In this document: piece after piece, positions 42,478 to 51,414 of the stretch
How the letters are laid out: each line of letters starts with the position of its first letter
Numbering within the stretch: position 1 is the stretch's first letter
Assembly: GCA_029213065.1 (NCBI GenBank)
Contig: JARGPH010000013.1
Coordinates: 71,827 to 135,826 of the forward strand
Direction of reading: 5' to 3'
Source of the DNA: Verrucomicrobiales bacterium
GTDB taxonomy: Bacteria > Verrucomicrobiota > Verrucomicrobiia > Verrucomicrobiales > DEV007
Length of the DNA: 64,000 nucleotides
Notes under the pieces: generated by a model
What the model was told of the DNA's origin: nothing
Database searches by the model: none
The model's input: the letters and a program-made list of their open reading frames with translations, nothing else
Translations under genes and position numbers: made by a program

Positions 42478-43035
42478 ATGGAGGACTCTGAACAGCCCCG
42501 AAATCAGCTCAGTGAAGGCGACTTTATGCGCCTTCTCATGAAGCACGAGCCTGCCCTGCGGGCTTTTTCGCGGTCGCTCCTCCCCGATTGGAACCTCGTC
42601 GACGAAGTGATTCAGGAGGCCAGTCTCACCTTGTGGGAAAAGTTCGGGCAGCTCGAGAGCGAGTCGGGGTTTCTACCCTGGGCGAAGGTCGTGGTCCGTT
42701 TCAAATGCCTTTCCGCGATTCGCGATTTGGGGCGTGATCGCCATGTGTTCAGCGAGGGCGTTCTTGAGCTCCTCGCGGATGAAGCGGCGGAGATGGATGT
42801 GGAGGATCATGCTCAGGCGATGCGGGCATTGCGCGTCTGTTTGGCTAAGTTCAGCAACCCGCATCAGGAATTGCTCCTCGCTCCGTACTCGGGCGACGGC
42901 AGAGTGAGAGATCTTGCCATCAAAAGCGGAAAGTCCGCCAACGCCTTGTATAAATTATTGGGCCGCCTCCGCGAAAAGCTCAGTGGATGCGTTCACGAAT
43001 CCATTGCCAGGGAGGGGCTTGCCAATGGAATCTGA
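42478..43035 (+). CDS. ECF-type RNA polymerase sigma factor
   Basis: A 185-residue sigma-70 family factor of the extracytoplasmic function type, with region 2 (LLMKHEPALRAFSRSLLPDW, VDEVIQEASLTLWEKF, FLPWAKVVVRFKCLSAIRD) and region 4 (NPHQELLLAPYSGDGRVRDLA, SGKSANALYKLLGRLREKL). The SLLPDWNLVDEVIQEA style is typical of the Planctomycetes/Verrucomicrobia ECF group. It directs RNA polymerase to its own target promoters. Its last 11 bases overlap the anti-sigma gene, so the pair is translationally coupled. Confidence 0.92.
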   Translation: MEDSEQPRNQLSEGDFMRLLMKHEPALRAFSRSLLPDWNLVDEVIQEASLTLWEKFGQLESESGFLPWAKVVVRFKCLSAIRDLGRDRHVFSEGVLELLADEAAEMDVEDHAQAMRALRVCLAKFSNPHQELLLAPYSGDGRVRDLAIKSGKSANALYKLLGRLREKLSGCVHESIAREGLANGI

Positions 43036-44380
43036 TCAGCTCATTCATCGCTACTTGATCGGGGAGGCGACAGCAGAAGAAGTCGCCGCGCTCGACGGAC
43101 TTCTCGCTGCTGATCCGGAGCTGCGGCGGAAATTGATTTTCGAAGCGGGAACCGATGCAAGGCTTCGTGAAATTGCATTGGAAAGAGTCGCTGATGAAAG
43201 TGCGGAGAAAATGGCCCCGGTTAAGGTCTCATTTTTAAGCCCCGTTTCATTGCTCTCGATTGCTGCCGGAGTAGTCGCCTTTTTGGGGGCGTATTTATGG
43301 ACTGCGTCCTTGAAGCCGGAAGTGGTCGCTACGCTGGTTTCGAGTGAGGGGGCTTCCTGGGAAAGCTCCCTGCCAACTTTGCCCGGGTCGAAACTTACGG
43401 CCGGGAGTCTGAATTTGACGTCGGGGATGGCGACGATTCGCTTTCGTTCCGGAGCCGAGGTCGTCCTCGAAGCGCCCGCCAATCTTGTCCTCGAAACCCC
43501 GATGCGTGGAAAGCTGCTCGCGGGTGCTGCGGTCATTGATGTGCCTGACGAGGCAATCGGTTTCATCATGGAAACGCCGGACAGCTACGCGGTTGATCAC
43601 GGAACCCGGTTCGCCGTTTCGGTCGATGAAAAGGAGAGCCATTCCGCTTTCGAAGTCCTCGAGGGGGAAATCTCGGTTCATCATCCGGTTACAGGGGAGG
43701 AAGTGCGTTTGTCAGGACGTCAATCCTCCACCGTGAGCGGGGACGGGATGGTGAAGATCGACGGGCCTCTTCCTGAAAAGACGCTCGCGTCGACGAAAGG
43801 CAGAGTGAGGATTGATGCCTCGCCGGGTGCCTTCTCTGTCGTCGGTAATAACGAGGTTGAATACCTCCATTCCGATTTTTTGATGGCGAAAAAATCGCTT
43901 CCCAATGAGGCGTTTGACCGGCGCTCACTCTTCACTTTCGATCTCACCGGATTTGATCCTGACAGATATGCCTCAGCGGGTATTCTCCTGAACCTCGTGC
44001 CCACCGGAATCGGTTACGCCGCCCATTTGCCGGTCGTGAATCGATTTCAGATCTATGGGAGAGCAGGGGAGGCAGGACCGGTTGACGGTTCGCTTCCACG
44101 GTGGGAAACGGTGGCGAAACCTGAAGAGTGCGAGCTGCTGGGAACGTTTGAAATTCCGCGAAGTCAGAAACGCGGGACTTTCGGGATTGAGACGCCGGAG
44201 CTGATGGCGTTTTTGAAAGCGCATCCGACCGGCCGGGTCAGCTTTCTGCTCGTCCGTGAAACGCTCGAGCTCGAGCGCGGCGGGTTGGTTCATACCTTTG
44301 CAAGTGACTCACACCCCGCATCGTCGGGACCCGTTTTAGAATTTTATCAAAAACCCAAATCAGATCATGACACTGAATAA
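43025..44380 (+). CDS. FecR-like anti-sigma factor with exported DNRLRE/CBM96-like domain
   Basis: A 451-residue single-pass membrane protein. I chose the ATG at 43025 because MESDQLIHRYLIGEATAEEVAALD is a standard zinc-less anti-sigma N-terminus and AGGGAGGGG lies upstream. A membrane helix follows at about residues 72-92. Residues 100-260 form a FecR beta domain (GSLNLTSGMATIRFRSGAEV, GTRFAVSVDEKE, EGEISVHHPVTGEEVRL). The last 180 residues look like a DNRLRE/CBM96-type beta domain (NEVEYLHSDFLMAKK, RRSLFTFDLTGF, WETV, LVHTFASDSHPASSGPVL). Such modules bind polysaccharides in other proteins. Inference: this anti-sigma senses a glycan directly. It overlaps the oxidoreductase gene by 14 bases. 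Confidence 0.8.
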   Translation: MESDQLIHRYLIGEATAEEVAALDGLLAADPELRRKLIFEAGTDARLREIALERVADESAEKMAPVKVSFLSPVSLLSIAAGVVAFLGAYLWTASLKPEVVATLVSSEGASWESSLPTLPGSKLTAGSLNLTSGMATIRFRSGAEVVLEAPANLVLETPMRGKLLAGAAVIDVPDEAIGFIMETPDSYAVDHGTRFAVSVDEKESHSAFEVLEGEISVHHPVTGEEVRLSGRQSSTVSGDGMVKIDGPLPEKTLASTKGRVRIDASPGAFSVVGNNEVEYLHSDFLMAKKSLPNEAFDRRSLFTFDLTGFDPDRYASAGILLNLVPTGIGYAAHLPVVNRFQIYGRAGEAGPVDGSLPRWETVAKPEECELLGTFEIPRSQKRGTFGIETPELMAFLKAHPTGRVSFLLVRETLELERGGLVHTFASDSHPASSGPVLEFYQKPKSDHDTE

Positions 44381-46664
44381 AGCCCTATTGTCCTGTCTCG
44401 CTGCCGCGACTGCCATTGTTGGCGGATCCGTCACTGCTGCGGACCCAATTCTCATTGAAGCGGAAGCTTTCGAAAACCACGGAGGCTGGAAGCTGGATAC
44501 CCAGTTCATTGAAATCATGGGATCCCCGTATCTCATGGCTCACGGACTGGGAAAACCGGTCGAAGACGCGGTCACGACAGTGAAAGTGGCTGAAGCCGGT
44601 AAGTATCGCGTTTGGGCGCGAACCAAAGACTGGGTCGCGCATTGGGAGGCGCCGGGAACACCGGGCCGTTTTCAAATTGCGATCGGCGACAAGACCCTCG
44701 AAACCGAGTTCGGCACCGAAGGCGCTGAGTGGCATTGGCAGGATGGTGGTGAAATCGAACTCGCTGCCGGCGAAACAGAGATTCGCCTCAAAGATCTCAC
44801 CGGTTTCAACGGACGTTGCGATGCCATCGTCCTTTCGCAGGGCGACGCGGCTCCTGACAATACCAGCGAAATTCTTCCTGCGTGGCGCCGAACCGCTCTC
44901 GGACTTCCTGAGAAACCGGAGCTGGCAGGCGAATATGACATGGTCTTCATCGGTGGTGGCTACGCTGGAATGTGCGGGGCGGTTTCCGCCGCCCGCATGG
45001 GAATCAAAACCGCCTTGATCCAGAATCGCGAGGTCCTTGGTGGCAATGGCAGTTCCGAAATTCGGGTCTGGGCGAAAGGGAATACTCCCGGCGGACTTTA
45101 CCCTGTCGGAGACATCATTCGCGAGTTGGAGGATCACGCGAAGGCATCTCCGGGAACCTACGAAGAGTATGGCGATGCCCATAAAGATGCCATCGTCCGC
45201 GCTGAGGAGAATCTCTCGCTCTTTCTCGGGCATCACGCGTTTGACGTCGTCATGGACGGAAACAAGATCAAGTCAGTGCTCGCGCTTGAAACGAGCTCAG
45301 GCATGATTCGTGAATTCAAAGCACCCTATTTCTGTGACTCGACAGGACACGGCTACATCGGAATCAAAGCCGGTGCAGACAACACCATGATCGACGGCGG
45401 TCGCATGGGAATGAGCAACATGTGGACCTGGCACGACGAGGGCGAAGAGACGAGTTTCCCTGAAACGCCCTGGGCTCTAGAGCTCGATGAGAAAGGATTT
45501 CCCTATCCCCGCAAAGGTCACGCCGAGTGGTTCTGGGAAAGCGGATACGACAAGCACCCGCTCGATGATCTTGAGCTGATTCGGGACTGGAATCTGCGCG
45601 CCAATTTCGGCGCCTGGAACGCAATCAAAAACGGAGACGCTTATGGTCGCTACGATCTTACCGGTGCCAATCACAAAAATGCATCGCTCGAATGGATGGC
45701 CTACATCGGCGGAACTCGTGAGACTCTTCAGCTCCTCGGTGACGTGGTCCTGACCGCGGACGACATCACTTCGGGACGCGAATTTGATGACGCAGCGGTT
45801 CTCACCACCTGGTCGATTGACCTTCACTATCCGAAGGAGCAATACATTGGAAAATACGAGGACAACCCGTTTATTTCCTACGCGCATCACGACCGTGCTG
45901 TTGATCGAACCGTTGGGTATCCGGTTCCCTATCGCTGTTTCTACAGCCGTAACATTGAGAATCTGTTCATGGCAGGGCGCAACGTCAGTGTGACCCATGA
46001 AGCACTCGGAACGGTTCGCGTTATGAAAACAGGCGGCATGATGGGCGTCGTTGTCGGCAAAGCCGCTGCAGTCGCTGCTGAGCACAACACGACTCCGAGA
46101 AATGTGTATGAAAGCTATCTCCCCGAGCTGATCGAACTGATGAAGCTTCCCGGTAACATGAGGCGCGCTACCCTTGAGGATGAGTTTGAGAAAGATCCCG
46201 AGCTTCCCGAGTTTCAGGAATTGACCAAAGCCGACATGACTGGCGGAATTGGCCTGAATCGAGTTGATGGGATCGTCATTGATGATGATAAAGCCAAACT
46301 GACAGGCAACTGGACAGGTGGAAGCGGGCTCAAAGGATTTATCGGCACTCAGTATCAGTATGGCAGAACCGGCGATGCCCGGTTCAATTTTGAGATTCCA
46401 AGTGATGGCGAATGGGATGTCAGGATGTCGTGGCAGCCACACGAGAATCGCTCTTCAAAAACAAAAGTTCAGGTGGTGCTTGATGGCGAAGTCGTTGAGG
46501 AAACGGTGGTGAATCAGAGAAAGGCAGGGGAACTTAAATTCGGATTCCATTCCCTTCTCAAAGAGGACCTTGAAAAAGGGCAGAAGGGATCGGTTGTCGT
46601 TCTCACTGAGGGAGCAGACGGCAACGTCGCGATCGATGCCGTGCAGTTGTTGAAGTCTGAGTAG
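44367..46664 (+). CDS. Exported FAD-dependent oxidoreductase with flanking carbohydrate-binding-like modules
   Basis: A 765-residue exported flavoprotein. A signal peptide (MTLNKALLSCLAAATAIVGGSVTA) precedes a beta module resembling the golvesin/xanthan-lyase type (ILIEAEAFENHGGW, KVAEAGKYRVWARTKDW). The FAD-binding core begins near residue 187 with DMVFIGGGYAGMCGAVSAA, the GxGxxG dinucleotide fold, and continues with EVLGGNGSSEIRVWAKG and LFMAGRNVSVTHEALGTVRV. Residues 645-765 are another golvesin-like module (GGSGLKGFIGTQYQYG). This FAD_oxidored family is abundant in PVC bacteria and probably oxidises sugars. It overlaps the anti-sigma gene and precedes a sulfatase by 25 bp, so it sits inside the sigma-controlled operon. 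Confidence 0.88.
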   Translation: MTLNKALLSCLAAATAIVGGSVTAADPILIEAEAFENHGGWKLDTQFIEIMGSPYLMAHGLGKPVEDAVTTVKVAEAGKYRVWARTKDWVAHWEAPGTPGRFQIAIGDKTLETEFGTEGAEWHWQDGGEIELAAGETEIRLKDLTGFNGRCDAIVLSQGDAAPDNTSEILPAWRRTALGLPEKPELAGEYDMVFIGGGYAGMCGAVSAARMGIKTALIQNREVLGGNGSSEIRVWAKGNTPGGLYPVGDIIRELEDHAKASPGTYEEYGDAHKDAIVRAEENLSLFLGHHAFDVVMDGNKIKSVLALETSSGMIREFKAPYFCDSTGHGYIGIKAGADNTMIDGGRMGMSNMWTWHDEGEETSFPETPWALELDEKGFPYPRKGHAEWFWESGYDKHPLDDLELIRDWNLRANFGAWNAIKNGDAYGRYDLTGANHKNASLEWMAYIGGTRETLQLLGDVVLTADDITSGREFDDAAVLTTWSIDLHYPKEQYIGKYEDNPFISYAHHDRAVDRTVGYPVPYRCFYSRNIENLFMAGRNVSVTHEALGTVRVMKTGGMMGVVVGKAAAVAAEHNTTPRNVYESYLPELIELMKLPGNMRRATLEDEFEKDPELPEFQELTKADMTGGIGLNRVDGIVIDDDKAKLTGNWTGGSGLKGFIGTQYQYGRTGDARFNFEIPSDGEWDVRMSWQPHENRSSKTKVQVVLDGEVVEETVVNQRKAGELKFGFHSLLKEDLEKGQKGSVVVLTEGADGNVAIDAVQLLKSE

Positions 46665-46689
46665 TTCAGATTCCCCGCTAAACATTGTC

Positions 46690-48132
46690 ATGAAATTGAT
46701 CAAAAAACTCTTGCTGCTTCTAGCGCTGGTATCTCCGGCGCTGGCTGCCGCTGCTGATCGCCCCAACGTGGTCTGGATCGTTTCCGACGATCTCGGGCCC
46801 GAGTTGGGGTGCTACGGCTACCCTGATGTGGCGACTCCGAATCTGGATCGTCTCGCCAAAGAGGGGACGCGATTCACGAATGCCTTTTCGACGGCCCCGG
46901 TGTGTTCTGCATCGAGAACGGCTTTTCAAACCGGTCTCTACCAAACCACCGTGGGCGGGCATCATCACGATACCCGTGACAAGAAGCCGCTTCCTGATTT
47001 CGTGACCACCGTCACCGACCTGATGCATGATGCCGGCTACTTCGTGAGTAACGGACGTGGCGGTAAAGAGCCTGAGAAGAAACTCGCGAAGTCCCATTTG
47101 AACTGGGTCTACGATGCGAGAGAGTTCTTCGACGGGAATGACTGGACCCAGCGAAAAGACGGGCAGCCGTTCTTTGCTCAGATTCAGATCAAAGAGCCTC
47201 ACCGGACCTTTGTCACCGCGACGAAAAAGTATCCCAACGCGCCGATTCCGCCGTATTACCCGGAGCATCCTGTGACAACGGCTGACTGGGCGAATTATCT
47301 CGCCAGTATCGAGGTGCTCGATGAGAAAGTCGGAGCGGTCCTCGATCGACTCGACGAAGAGGGCTTCGCTGAGAACACCCTCGTGCTCTTTTTCGGAGAT
47401 CACGGTCGTCCTCATGTTCGAGGCAAGCAGTGGCTCTACGATGGCGGTTTGTTAGTTCCCTTGATTGCCCGCTGGCCCGGAAAAGTGGAGGAGGGAAAAG
47501 TGGATCATCGACTTGTCTCTCTCATCGACATGATGCCGACGACGCTCGCTGCGGGCGGAGTGGAAGCGCCGGAGAATCTTGTGGGAGCAGATCTTTTTGA
47601 TCCCGCCTTTGGAGGACACGAAAAGTTATTCGCGGCGCGGGATCGTTGCGGAGATGCCCCTGATCGAATTCGCTCCGTGAGAACATTCGACTTCAAATAC
47701 ATTCGGAATTTTCATCCCGAGATTCCCTACATGCAGCACAGCGGTTACAAGCGGTCCGTCTATCCTGTCGATACCCTCATGAGGGTGCTTCACGAGGAAG
47801 GAAAGTGGACTTCTCCCTTCATGGCGGAGACACGCCCGGAAGAGGAACTCTACGATCTCAAAGCGGACCCGAATGAGATGAACAACCTCGCGGCCGATCC
47901 GGAGTATGCGGAAACCCTCGCCGGTTTTCGCGGCGATCTTGATGAATGGATGGTCGAAACCAAAGATCTCGGCGCGGTTGATGAAAGTCTCACCGTCGAC
48001 CTCGAAAAGGTCATGGCTGAAAAATGGGCGACCTACGATCGCACCATGAGAAAGCGCGGGTTAAGCGCTGAGGTTTCAGATCGTGAGTATCTCGATTGGT
48101 GGATCAAAGAGCTCGGCGTCGAGGGGGAGTGA
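46690..48132 (+). CDS. Exported sulfatase with CxAxR-type active site (CSASR)
   Basis: A 480-residue sulfatase with signal peptide (MKLIKKLLLLLALVSPALAA). NVVWIVSDDLGPELGCYGYP holds metal aspartates; the active site reads VCSASRTAF, with Cys72 followed by Ala instead of Pro. CxAxR sites are known to be matured by anaerobic SME-type enzymes as well as in some FGE systems, so it should still be activated. LFFGDHGRPHVRGKQWLYDGG is the second metal signature. The C-terminus has DPNEMNNLA. It resembles heparan N-sulfatase-like or S1_8-type enzymes (recollection). It closes the sigma operon. Confidence 0.9.
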   Translation: MKLIKKLLLLLALVSPALAAAADRPNVVWIVSDDLGPELGCYGYPDVATPNLDRLAKEGTRFTNAFSTAPVCSASRTAFQTGLYQTTVGGHHHDTRDKKPLPDFVTTVTDLMHDAGYFVSNGRGGKEPEKKLAKSHLNWVYDAREFFDGNDWTQRKDGQPFFAQIQIKEPHRTFVTATKKYPNAPIPPYYPEHPVTTADWANYLASIEVLDEKVGAVLDRLDEEGFAENTLVLFFGDHGRPHVRGKQWLYDGGLLVPLIARWPGKVEEGKVDHRLVSLIDMMPTTLAAGGVEAPENLVGADLFDPAFGGHEKLFAARDRCGDAPDRIRSVRTFDFKYIRNFHPEIPYMQHSGYKRSVYPVDTLMRVLHEEGKWTSPFMAETRPEEELYDLKADPNEMNNLAADPEYAETLAGFRGDLDEWMVETKDLGAVDESLTVDLEKVMAEKWATYDRTMRKRGLSAEVSDREYLDWWIKELGVEGE

Positions 48133-48466
48133 TCTTGATGCAGGCTGCCTTCGCGCTACTGGCAATCGATCTCTGTATGTCGGAGCACAAAATGTAGAAT
48201 GGGTTTTCAACCCGTTGGCGAAGACTCTCGCCGGAGCCAACGAGCGGACAGGCAGAGAACACGGGATGCAATCCCATGTACGTCAGAGGATAAACCCGAA
48301 ATGGGCGTTCCTCGTCTTCGATTGTGGTGGAGCAGCTTTGATGATGTGAATCCCTGGATGGAATTTAGTGAGCCTGTTTGACCGGGAAAGCAGCGGGGAA
48401 AACTAAAATGATGGTCGGGCTGAATGCTCAAACCTCATTTTGAACCTCGTTTAGGAAAGAAACAGC
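48133..48466. other. Convergent intergenic region with two small hairpins
   Basis: No gene is supported. A hairpin pairing AATGGGTT with AACCCGTT lies at 48198-48216 and another with GGGAT/ATCCC (48263-48275, extended by ACA/TGT) follows. They could terminate both converging operons or be degraded repeats of an interspersed family. Confidence 0.45.
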
Positions 48467-49846
48467 CTATTTCTGCGATGGCAGTGGGGTATGGGCTTCC
48501 TTGATGATTTCTTCCATCTCAGCAATGACATCGGGAAGCGTTGAGGCGAGGTTGTTTTCTTCGTATGGATCTTCGTCGAGGTCATACAGCTCCATTTTCT
48601 GCTTCTGCTGAAGGTAGGCTTTCCATTTCCCCATGCGTACGGCCTGAGAGTAAATTTTCTGTTCTGTTCCCTTACAGAACTCCCAATAAAGGTAGTCGTG
48701 CTTTGCCTGGTCCTTTGCTCCTTTCAGAGTTGGTAGAAAGGAAATGCCGTCGTTCTGTTCGGGGATTGGTTGGCCGATGATTTCGCACATCGTGGGAAGG
48801 ACGTCCCAGAAGGCGCTGATGTGATTCGAGGTTCGGCCCTCGGCAACAGCGGCAGGCCAGCGGACGAGCATGGGCGCGCGAATGCCGCCTTCGTGCATGT
48901 CGCGTTTGTGTCCGCGGAGACTGCCGGAGGAATTCCAGAATTGGGGATCGTGACCGCCTTCTTTGTGGGGACCGTTATCGCTTGTGAACATGATGATGGT
49001 GTTGTCGGCGATGCCGAGTTGATCGAGCCGGTCGAGGATCGTTCCGATTTGATTGTCGAGATTCTCCATCATTGCGGCAAAGCCCGCGATCGGATTGATG
49101 ACATCGGGACAATCCTCTTCACCGGCGCCATATTTGCCGAATTTGTTATCGAACTGAGGAAACTTCTTCCGCCACTTTTCGTGAAGTTCTTTCGGGGCAT
49201 GCATCGCCGCGTGCGGGACCGCGGTGGGGATGTAGCAAAAGAAGGGTGTGCCTGATTTGCCGTTCTCTTCAATGAAACCGATTGCGCGATCCATGATGAC
49301 ATCGTGCAGGTAGGTTCCCGCCTCGAGTGCGATCTCTTCGCCGTTGTCAAAGTAAGTCGACGGGTAGTAGGTGTGAGCGATCGTCTGGCTTTTCCAGGCG
49401 CAGAATTCGTCGAATCCGTGAGTGAGAGGATTGGCAGGTCCTCCTGCCGTTGTCACCCCGAGTCCCCATTTTCCAAACCCTCCGGTGCGGTAGCCCGCAG
49501 CCTTGAAGACTTCGGGGAGCACTGTCATTTCGGGATCAAGTGGTGCGCCGACTTCGCCTTTGAGATTTCCGCGGATGTAGCTGTGGCCGGAATGTTGGCC
49601 GGTCATCAGAACGGCGCGGGACGGACTGCAGACCGTGTTGCCCGAGTAGTGCGCCGTGAACTTGAGACCTTCAGTCGCGAGGCGATCAATGTTGGGCGTC
49701 TCGAATTTATCCTGACCGTAGGAGGAGAGATCACCATAGCCGAGGTCATCGGCGAGTATGTAGATCACATTCGGTTTCTCTTTCGCTTCAGCGAAGCAGG
49801 GCGAGAGGAGTGAGAGAAGAGCGAGTAAAAGAATCGATTTGGGCAT
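48467..49846 (-). CDS. Exported sulfatase (CSPSR)
   Basis: A 459-residue sulfatase with signal peptide (MPKSILLLALLSLLSPCFAEA). NVIYILADDLGYGDLSSYGQ carries metal aspartates; the CSPSR motif starts at Cys73; GKWGLGV and FTSDNGPHKEGGH are the remaining signatures. This general form (LADDLGYGDLS) is the widespread arylsulfatase A type. Substrate unknown. It is the last gene of a five-gene minus-strand operon, 17 bp after the previous gene. Confidence 0.93.
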   Translation of the reverse strand: MPKSILLLALLSLLSPCFAEAKEKPNVIYILADDLGYGDLSSYGQDKFETPNIDRLATEGLKFTAHYSGNTVCSPSRAVLMTGQHSGHSYIRGNLKGEVGAPLDPEMTVLPEVFKAAGYRTGGFGKWGLGVTTAGGPANPLTHGFDEFCAWKSQTIAHTYYPSTYFDNGEEIALEAGTYLHDVIMDRAIGFIEENGKSGTPFFCYIPTAVPHAAMHAPKELHEKWRKKFPQFDNKFGKYGAGEEDCPDVINPIAGFAAMMENLDNQIGTILDRLDQLGIADNTIIMFTSDNGPHKEGGHDPQFWNSSGSLRGHKRDMHEGGIRAPMLVRWPAAVAEGRTSNHISAFWDVLPTMCEIIGQPIPEQNDGISFLPTLKGAKDQAKHDYLYWEFCKGTEQKIYSQAVRMGKWKAYLQQKQKMELYDLDEDPYEENNLASTLPDVIAEMEEIIKEAHTPLPSQK

Positions 49847-49863
49847 GGGGTGCTTCTATGAAA

Positions 49864-51402
49864 TTAATTGAGATCGGGACGGGCCGAATCTAACCCGGAC
49901 AGCAGAATCGCTTTGAGTCGACTCACGTGGTCGGGGAATTTTCCTGAAAGCTCGTGACGCTCCTCGTTGTCGTCTTTGATGTTGTAGAGCTGAAAATGGT
50001 CTTTCTTCCGGTCGATCTCGACGAGCTTCCAGCCTTCGCGGGTCACTATCGTTGAGCTGCCCATTTTGTTGAATCGATTGTTCACGATGATGAAATCGTG
50101 CTTCGCCTCCTGTGGCCTCGAAAGCAGGGTCGGGAGATAGGAAAGGCTGTCTTTGCCCGCCGGCGGTTCTGTGCCGGTGATCTCAGCGAGCGTGGCCATG
50201 AAGTCGTAGTGAGCGCTGAGGAGGTTCGTTTCGGTTCCCGGGGCAATCTTTCCGGGCCAGCGAACAACCATGGGGCATTGAATCCCACCCTGGTAGCCGG
50301 AGCGTTTGATCCCGGCGCGACCGCCTGCGCCATCGAAGACATCGCCGCCTTCAGAGGTGCGCCATTTTCGGTCGGTCAGGTTTGCCTTTTCACCGTTGGG
50401 AAACTTCTGCTGCTGATAGCCCGGCTTGGGACCATAGTAGAGTTCATGCCCGTTGTCGGAGGTGAAAGCAACGAGGGTATTCTCGTCGAGGCCGAGAGCC
50501 TTCAGTTCCAGCATGATGAGCCCGACGTGGTCATCTAACATTTTCACCATCGATGCGTATTTCTTCTCGGCGAGTGAAAGGGTGGGATGGTCTGCAAAAT
50601 CGGGGTGCAGTTCCGGAATCGCAACGGGGCCGTGCGGCAGTTGAGTGGAGTGATAGATAAAGAACGGCTTTTCACGGTTCTCTTTCATAAAGCGGAGAAT
50701 CTCCTCGATGAAGACGTTTTGCGAATAGGTCTTCCCGCCGGAGCCAACCGGTTCGTCGCCTTTCTCGCTCATTTTGCCGCAATGGGGATCGGTGTTTCCC
50801 TCGAGGTGAAACTTCTCCCCGTTCCGCCACAGGTAGGGCGGATAGAAGCCGTGAGCACGCTGGTGGTCGTAGTAGCCCACATGGTAGTCCCAGCCAAATC
50901 GCTCGACGCGCTCCGCCCATGTCAGGAAGCCGCGGTCCAGTTTTCCAAACTGAGCTGTCGTGTAGCCGGCCTTCTGAGCGATCTGCCCGAGGAAGACTTC
51001 CTCCGGGGCGATGGGGTGAGCGCTTGCCTTCACCTTTGTCATTTGTTCCTGAAACTCAGACTCGGATATCTCTCCAGAGTCCCGTTTAATGGGAAGGCCC
51101 GCGCGGCTCTGTTGCCAGCCGCCGAGGCGTCCGTCGTGGAGTCCTGTCAGGAGGGTCCAGCGGGCCGGAGCGCAGAAGACGCCGCCGTAATAGTTGGTGA
51201 ACTTCATTCCCTCCTCGCCAAGCCGGTCGATGTGAGGAGTCGTGACGAGCTTCTGACCATAACATCCCAACATTCCCGGGCCGAGATCATCCGCGTAAAT
51301 GAGGATGACGTTGGGCTTTGATTCCGCTTCAGTTTGATCTGCATGACAGAGTTGAGCCGAGGCGAGAACGAGGGCGACGAGAGTTGATTTTGTCATTGCC
51401 AT
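49864..51402 (-). CDS. Exported sulfatase (CAPAR)
   Basis: A 512-residue sulfatase with a signal peptide (MAMTKSTLVALVLASAQLCHA). NVILIYADDLGPGMLGCYGQ is the first metal signature; FCAPAR starts at Cys77 and satisfies CxPxR. FTSDNGHELYYGPKPGYQ is the second metal block. Compared with its neighbours it has an insertion after the CAPAR motif (LHDGRLGGWQQSRAG). Substrate unknown. It lies 12 bp from the upstream cytochrome gene. Confidence 0.93.
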   Translation of the reverse strand: MAMTKSTLVALVLASAQLCHADQTEAESKPNVILIYADDLGPGMLGCYGQKLVTTPHIDRLGEEGMKFTNYYGGVFCAPARWTLLTGLHDGRLGGWQQSRAGLPIKRDSGEISESEFQEQMTKVKASAHPIAPEEVFLGQIAQKAGYTTAQFGKLDRGFLTWAERVERFGWDYHVGYYDHQRAHGFYPPYLWRNGEKFHLEGNTDPHCGKMSEKGDEPVGSGGKTYSQNVFIEEILRFMKENREKPFFIYHSTQLPHGPVAIPELHPDFADHPTLSLAEKKYASMVKMLDDHVGLIMLELKALGLDENTLVAFTSDNGHELYYGPKPGYQQQKFPNGEKANLTDRKWRTSEGGDVFDGAGGRAGIKRSGYQGGIQCPMVVRWPGKIAPGTETNLLSAHYDFMATLAEITGTEPPAGKDSLSYLPTLLSRPQEAKHDFIIVNNRFNKMGSSTIVTREGWKLVEIDRKKDHFQLYNIKDDNEERHELSGKFPDHVSRLKAILLSGLDSARPDLN

Positions 51403-51414
51403 GTCTGTGGGCGG

